9,794 bases of DNA from Chloroflexota bacterium (GTDB taxonomy: Bacteria; Chloroflexota; Dehalococcoidia; SAR202; UBA11138): assembly GCA_002710885.1 (NCBI GenBank), contig PAIW01000016.1:1-9794 (forward strand), read 5' to 3'. Both the position numbers and the translations under genes were made by a program. Positions within the stretch are counted from its first letter, which is position 1; the number at the start of each line of letters is the position of its first letter. Of the stretch, positions 6,464-9,794 are shown in pieces. The notes under the pieces are model-generated. The model was not told where the DNA came from. It saw nothing but the letters and a program-made list of their open reading frames with translations, and made no database searches.

Positions 6464-7426
6464 ATTTCTGCCCTCTATATCAACGAACACGAAGTTGAGA
6501 GCCTTCTCTCCATGGAGGAGGCTCTTTTTGTTGTGGGAAATTCCCTCAGACATCGGGCCGCAGGCAACGCCACGAGCCATCTGAGAGAGCGGGTCGTCGG
6601 AGGGCCGGACGTGCAGGTCAACACAATGCTCGCCGCTGACTACGAGCAGGGTATCCACGGATTCAAGACCTACACCGTGGCCTCGGGAGTCTATCGCTTC
6701 TTCGTCTATCTGTACGATAGTGAGAGCAGCGACCTGCTGGCAATTATCGAGGCCAACCGCATGGGCCAGATTCGCACAGGAGCCGCCACAGGCGTAGCCA
6801 CAAATCTGATGGCCCGTGCCGATGCCACGGACGTCGGCATTTTAGGCAGTGGCTCGCAAGCCCCCACACAGTTAGAAGCCGTGTGCCAGGTGAGGGCCAT
6901 CCACAGTGTTCGAGTCTACAGCCCAACTTTCGTCAACCGCGAAAGATTCGCCAACGATATGTCCGAGCGTCTGGGCGTCGAGGTTCTGCCTGTCGAGTCA
7001 CCTCGACACGCAGTGGATGGCGCGGACATCGTAGTGACCATCACCAGCTCTCGCGAGCCTGTTCTAGAGGGCGCGTGGCTCTCGCAGGGCATGCACGTGG
7101 CCGCAGCTGGAGGCGCCGACCCATACGTTAGAGAGCTGAACGACGAAGCGGTTCAGCGGGCCGACCTCATCGTTGTCGACGATCTGGCTCAGGCCAAAAT
7201 CGAGTCGGGCGAACTGATGATGCCAGCGTCCAGAGGCCTTGTGCTGTGGGAGCAAATGCGCGAACTATGGCAGGTCGTGAGCGGGGAGGTTGCGGGCCGA
7301 AACTCCGATGACGACGTTACGCTGTTCAAGTCCCTGGGTATGGGCCTGTGGGACATCGCCGCCGCCAAGGTCGTCTATGACAACGCCGTTGCTTCCGACG
7401 CAGGCAAACGGTTGAGGGCGACGTAG
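6464..7426 (+). CDS. Ornithine cyclodeaminase / mu-crystallin family NAD(P)-dependent protein, probably starting at ATT
   Basis: The family covers ornithine cyclodeaminase, alanine dehydrogenase and ketimine/imine reductases, all using NAD(P)H. Visible hallmarks are GFKTY near the substrate site, IRTGAATGVATNLMAR, the dinucleotide motif GILGSGSQA (G125-A133 counted from 6464), GGADPYVRELNDEAVQRAD, and the C-terminal DDVTLFKSLGMGLWDIA. The first ATG is at 6512 and yields 304 residues. However, the same frame reads SALYINEHEVESLLS immediately upstream, which is the conserved N-terminal segment of the family, and is open back to the methyltransferase stop at 6437-6439. No ATG, GTG or TTG occurs there. 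ATT at 6464, 5 bases after AGAGGA, gives 320 residues, the usual family length. Without the segment the substrate-side dimerisation fold would lack its first strand and helix. The classical ornithine cyclodeaminase GKxEL pattern is not seen, so the true substrate is open. Probably cotranscribed with the methyltransferase 24 bases upstream. Confidence 0.85.
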   Translation: MSALYINEHEVESLLSMEEALFVVGNSLRHRAAGNATSHLRERVVGGPDVQVNTMLAADYEQGIHGFKTYTVASGVYRFFVYLYDSESSDLLAIIEANRMGQIRTGAATGVATNLMARADATDVGILGSGSQAPTQLEAVCQVRAIHSVRVYSPTFVNRERFANDMSERLGVEVLPVESPRHAVDGADIVVTITSSREPVLEGAWLSQGMHVAAAGGADPYVRELNDEAVQRADLIVVDDLAQAKIESGELMMPASRGLVLWEQMRELWQVVSGEVAGRNSDDDVTLFKSLGMGLWDIAAAKVVYDNAVASDAGKRLRAT

Positions 7427-7509
7427 TTCGCTTAAATCTGAGCTTGTCCGACAATTGACGGCATTTTCGTGACCAGATACTTCGCTCCGCTTAGTATGGC
7501 AACAGAGGG

Positions 7510-7946
7510 CTATTTCCAGAGCGCAGGCTGAAACACCACCAGAGCCGCGATAGCAAGTCCTATGAGGTTTCCCCTGCGGTCTAGCCTACGGTACTCTGCC
7601 GAGTCAGCATCGTTTTCTTCTGCCAACGCTATTTGGCGTCGCAAGAGTGGAGCGTACACCGCTCCGCCAATCGCTGCCACCACCAGGAAAACCGCGATAG
7701 ACGTTATTACCCCCGGTGTCGTGAAATCCCGCCCGCTCCGGTCAACGAGCGCCAGACCCGTGATTCCGACCACCACGTAGGACGGATTTACGTGCCGCAT
7801 TTCCATGAGACGAATCGTCTTCAGCGTATAAGCTCGCCCTGACGGATTGTTGAGCGCCGTTCGTGTCCACACCAAATAGGATAGGTTTGCGCCAACGCAG
7901 CGATTGCGGCGAAGATGTGGATGATTAAGGGAGTGTTCAGCAGCAT
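7510..7946 (-). pseudogene. Frameshifted DUF2269-like four-helix membrane protein gene
   Basis: On the minus strand, ATG 7946-7944 has AAGGA 6 bases upstream. It opens MLLNTPLIIHIFAAIAALAQ, a typical first membrane helix for a small four-helix protein, and runs on to ERRSTIRQGELIR before a TGA at 7823-7821. The expected continuation (LKTIRLMEMRHVNPSYVVV) is in another frame, open from above 7830 to the TAG at 7512-7510. It contains three further helices (about VVVGITGLALV, GVITSIAVFLVVAAIGGAVY and LIGLAIAALVVFQPALW). The span of 437 bases is not a multiple of three, so one indel near 7822-7835 joins the halves into a protein of about 145 residues. Loop motifs such as YAPLLRRQIALAEE and AEYRRLDRRGNLIGL resemble DUF2269 proteins; that family call is from memory. 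The function of the family is unknown. The single lesion could also be an assembly error, in which case the gene would be intact. Confidence 0.7.
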
Positions 7947-8010
7947 GTTCTGTCCTTCAGCATTGGGGCACGGATTGTAGCAAGAACAAACATTGGACAG
8001 TCGGCGGTCA

Positions 8011-8756
8011 ATCGGAATCGTGTATTCCACCAGAATCGACGACAAACCGACCATCTCTGGCACTTCTGGAATGTTCCATCGGTCCAACTAGCTGATGTAC
8101 GACCACGAGACCAAAACGCTGTGGAGTTCATTGCCCGGAACGCCCGTCATCGGCCCTCTGGCGCATCGAGAAGACCTCAAACTAGAGATATTCCTGGTGG
8201 CTCCCACGATATGGTGCGAGTGGTTGGCCGAACACCCGGATACCTCGGTCCTTTCACCGCTCACTGACTTCTATCGTCCGATTGTCTATCCGCAGAAGGA
8301 CTACTACAAATCGACCTATTACAGATATCGGCCAGTCCCGAAACGATGTTCCCTATGTGGAATCGGGATGGCCGCCTGGAGACCAAGTCAGAGGTTCGTG
8401 GCGTCAGTGTCAGTGATAGCCACAAAGCGTATCCGGTCTCGACTCTCCGAGCCTTGCGGGTAGTCAATGACCGCGTCGCGGGCCGAGACGTCGTAATCGT
8501 CTCATCCGCCATAAGCTCTGACTTCCGAGTGTACGAGCGCGACGGTCAGGATTTCCAACTACCGCTGGGGCCCTTTGACGGGCGGCCCGGCGTCATGGTC
8601 GATGAAAACGGCGAGACCTGGACGGCAGGCGAATCCGCTCCAGTATCTGAGGACAGCTCTACAACGCTGCTGCGGCTGTCATCCAACATCTACTTCTGGT
8701 TTGCCTGGTTCGCCTTCCGCCCAGAAACTGACCTGTACAGCACGCTACAAAAATAG
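8011..8756 (+). pseudogene. Truncated and interrupted DUF3179 protein gene
   Basis: The recognisable similarity begins around 8011 (IGIVYSTRIDDKP, then SGTSGMFHRSN) and is broken by a TAG at 8089-8091. The same frame resumes as LMYDHETKTLWSSLPGTPVIG, continuing through WLAEHPDTSVLS and KDYYKSTYYRYRP to about 8333. The match then moves to another frame (SPETMFPMWNRDGRL, VRGVSVSDSHKAYPVSTL, RVVNDRVAGRDVVIV) and ends with the hallmark NIYFWFAWFAFRPETDLY and a TAG at 8754-8756. These motifs, in this order, are those of DUF3179 proteins, whose function is unknown. Members are usually longer at the N-terminus, with a signal peptide and a YCPLC-type cysteine motif. Here that half is absent, and a stop (7978-7980) closes the frame upstream. 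One nonsense codon, one frameshift and a missing 5' half point to a dead gene. It converges on the ABC transporter gene with only 17 bases between their stop codons. Confidence 0.8.
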
Positions 8757-8773
8757 ACTGCAATTCAAAAAAT

Positions 8774-9794
8774 TCATCCAGCCAGGACTGGTTCCTCTCT
8801 GGGCACGATGGTCCCATCGGTCATAACGACACCGTCCTCGCATATTGACTCGATCCGCCCGCCTTCAAACTGTTCATTATACAGGCTTGCGTACAGGCCT
8901 CCCTTCCGTAGCAGTTCCGAATGCGTTCCCTTTTCGACTATCCTGCCCTGGTCAACGGCGAAGATTACGTCCGCTGACAAGATAGTTGACAGTCTGTGAG
9001 CAATGGCTATGGTGGTACGTCCAGCCATCAGCGGTTCAAGAGCAGATTGGACATTCCGCTCGCTGGCCGTGTCCAGCGCAGAGGTGGCCTCGTCTAGAAT
9101 CAACACCCTCGGATCGTGCAGTATCACCCGCGCGATCGACAGGCGTTGACGCTCCCCGCCGGAAAGCCGGTACCCGCGCTCTCCCACTACGGTGTCGTAA
9201 CCGTCCGGGAAGTCGATGATTCTGTCGTGGATGTACGCGGCCCTGGCCGCGGCTTCGATTTCTTCTTGTGTCGCGTTGGGATTGCCGTATAGAAGGTTGC
9301 TGCGAAGGCTCGCATGGAACAGGTAGCTGTCCTGGGCGACGTAGCCGATGATTCCGGCCAACGTCTGAAGGCGCATGTCCCGAACGTCGACCCCGTCGAT
9401 TTTGACCAGTCCATCGGTCGGGTCATAAAGCCGGGGAATCAGGTACGAGATCGTCGTCTTGCCCGCTCCGCTTGGCCCGACGAACGCTGCGAGTTGGCCC
9501 GGCTCAATCTCGAAACTGACCCCATTCAACGCCAACCGGCGACCAGAGTCGTCATCAGGTTTTTCTTCCCTGGAATCATAAGATAGATTTACGTTCTCGA
9601 AGGCTACACGTCCGCTGATGGTCCTTGGATCAATCTCAATTGGGTCGGGCGAGTCTTCGATTTCGGGTTTCAGATCGAGGTAACCGTAGATCCGCTCGAA
9701 CAGGGCCAGTGAGGACTGAAGCTCGACCGACACCTGAAGCAGACTCCCGATAGGGAAGAACAACCTCGCCTGCAAGGTCGTGAACGCAACGATT
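8774..9794 (-). CDS. ABC exporter, fused permease-ATPase type: C-terminal part (5' end outside window)
   Basis: The minus-strand frame stays open through the right edge. IVAFTT precedes the TTG at 9775, so that codon is internal, and most of the transmembrane domain lies outside. What is visible is the last part of the membrane domain (FFPIGSLLQVSVELQSSLAL, with the ERIYGYLD linker typical of MsbA/LmrA-type exporters) and a complete ATPase domain. Counting from 9775, the motifs are Walker A GPSGAGKTT at 100-108, Q-loop Q138 in YVAQDSYLF, signature LSGGE at 184-188, Walker B VLILDEA with E209, D-loop SALD, and switch H240. All catalytic residues are present, so it should hydrolyse ATP as a dimer to export a lipid, drug or peptide. 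After the ATPase there is an extra tail of about 28 residues (RIESICEDGVVMTDGTIV) not usual in the family. Exporters of this sort often sit beside a second half-transporter, which would lie outside the window. Confidence 0.93.
   Translation of the reverse strand, partial: IVAFTTLQARLFFPIGSLLQVSVELQSSLALFERIYGYLDLKPEIEDSPDPIEIDPRTISGRVAFENVNLSYDSREEKPDDDSGRRLALNGVSFEIEPGQLAAFVGPSGAGKTTISYLIPRLYDPTDGLVKIDGVDVRDMRLQTLAGIIGYVAQDSYLFHASLRSNLLYGNPNATQEEIEAAARAAYIHDRIIDFPDGYDTVVGERGYRLSGGERQRLSIARVILHDPRVLILDEATSALDTASERNVQSALEPLMAGRTTIAIAHRLSTILSADVIFAVDQGRIVEKGTHSELLRKGGLYASLYNEQFEGGRIESICEDGVVMTDGTIVPREEPVLAG

Noticed and set aside
7427..7509. An intrinsic terminator between the convergent cyclodeaminase and membrane-protein genes.
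   Set aside because: I could find no stable stem followed by a T-run in this gap.

Overview
The window reads as ordinary chromosomal DNA from a high-to-medium GC bacterium, most likely a Chloroflexota member of the SAR202/Dehalococcoidia type. That placement is inference. It rests on the mix of families (a small HTH/coiled-coil protein with a QDWQFGEVL-type C-terminus, a DUF3179 protein, a DUF2269-like membrane protein, an ornithine-cyclodeaminase-family enzyme, a P/T-rich lipoprotein metallopeptidase) and on protein style. No rRNA, tRNA, IS element or CRISPR array is visible.

Layout. (1) 2-508: the C-terminal end of an unknown Gly/Gln-rich protein, followed by a strong 13-bp stem-loop. (2) 779-1924: a site-2 intramembrane protease with C-terminal CBS pair, starting at TTG behind a good Shine-Dalgarno sequence and a plausible sigma-70 promoter. 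(3) 1980-2499, minus strand: a decayed HTH/coiled-coil gene carrying two in-frame stops and a frameshift. (4) 2500-2711: AT-rich intergenic DNA with a near-perfect 23-bp palindrome and a third copy of its half-site, probably an operator. (5) 2712-5408: a likely two-gene operon of a secreted lipoprotein metallopeptidase (HELQH...NEGLSE) with an immune-inhibitor-A-like C-terminus, and a rhomboid protease 12 bases downstream. (6) 5479-7426: an extended -10 promoter, a SAM-dependent methyltransferase, and an ornithine cyclodeaminase/mu-crystallin family gene whose conserved N-terminus lies upstream of its first ATG and which appears to start at ATT. (7) 7510-8756: a decay patch with a frameshifted DUF2269-like membrane protein on the minus strand and a truncated, interrupted DUF3179 gene on the plus strand. 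(8) 8774 to the right edge, minus strand: the C-terminal half of an MsbA-type ABC exporter, running off the window.

Themes. Three membrane-associated or exported proteases (S2P, lipoprotein metallopeptidase, rhomboid) lie within 5 kb, which suggests an envelope proteolysis emphasis. Three loci are broken while their neighbours are intact over long distances, so the lesions look like real decay of dispensable genes. Assembly indels remain possible for the two single-frameshift sites. I see no convincing complete undescribed system. The best leads are the non-canonical start of the cyclodeaminase gene, the palindrome cluster ahead of the protease operon, and the chimeric peptidase coupled to a rhomboid.
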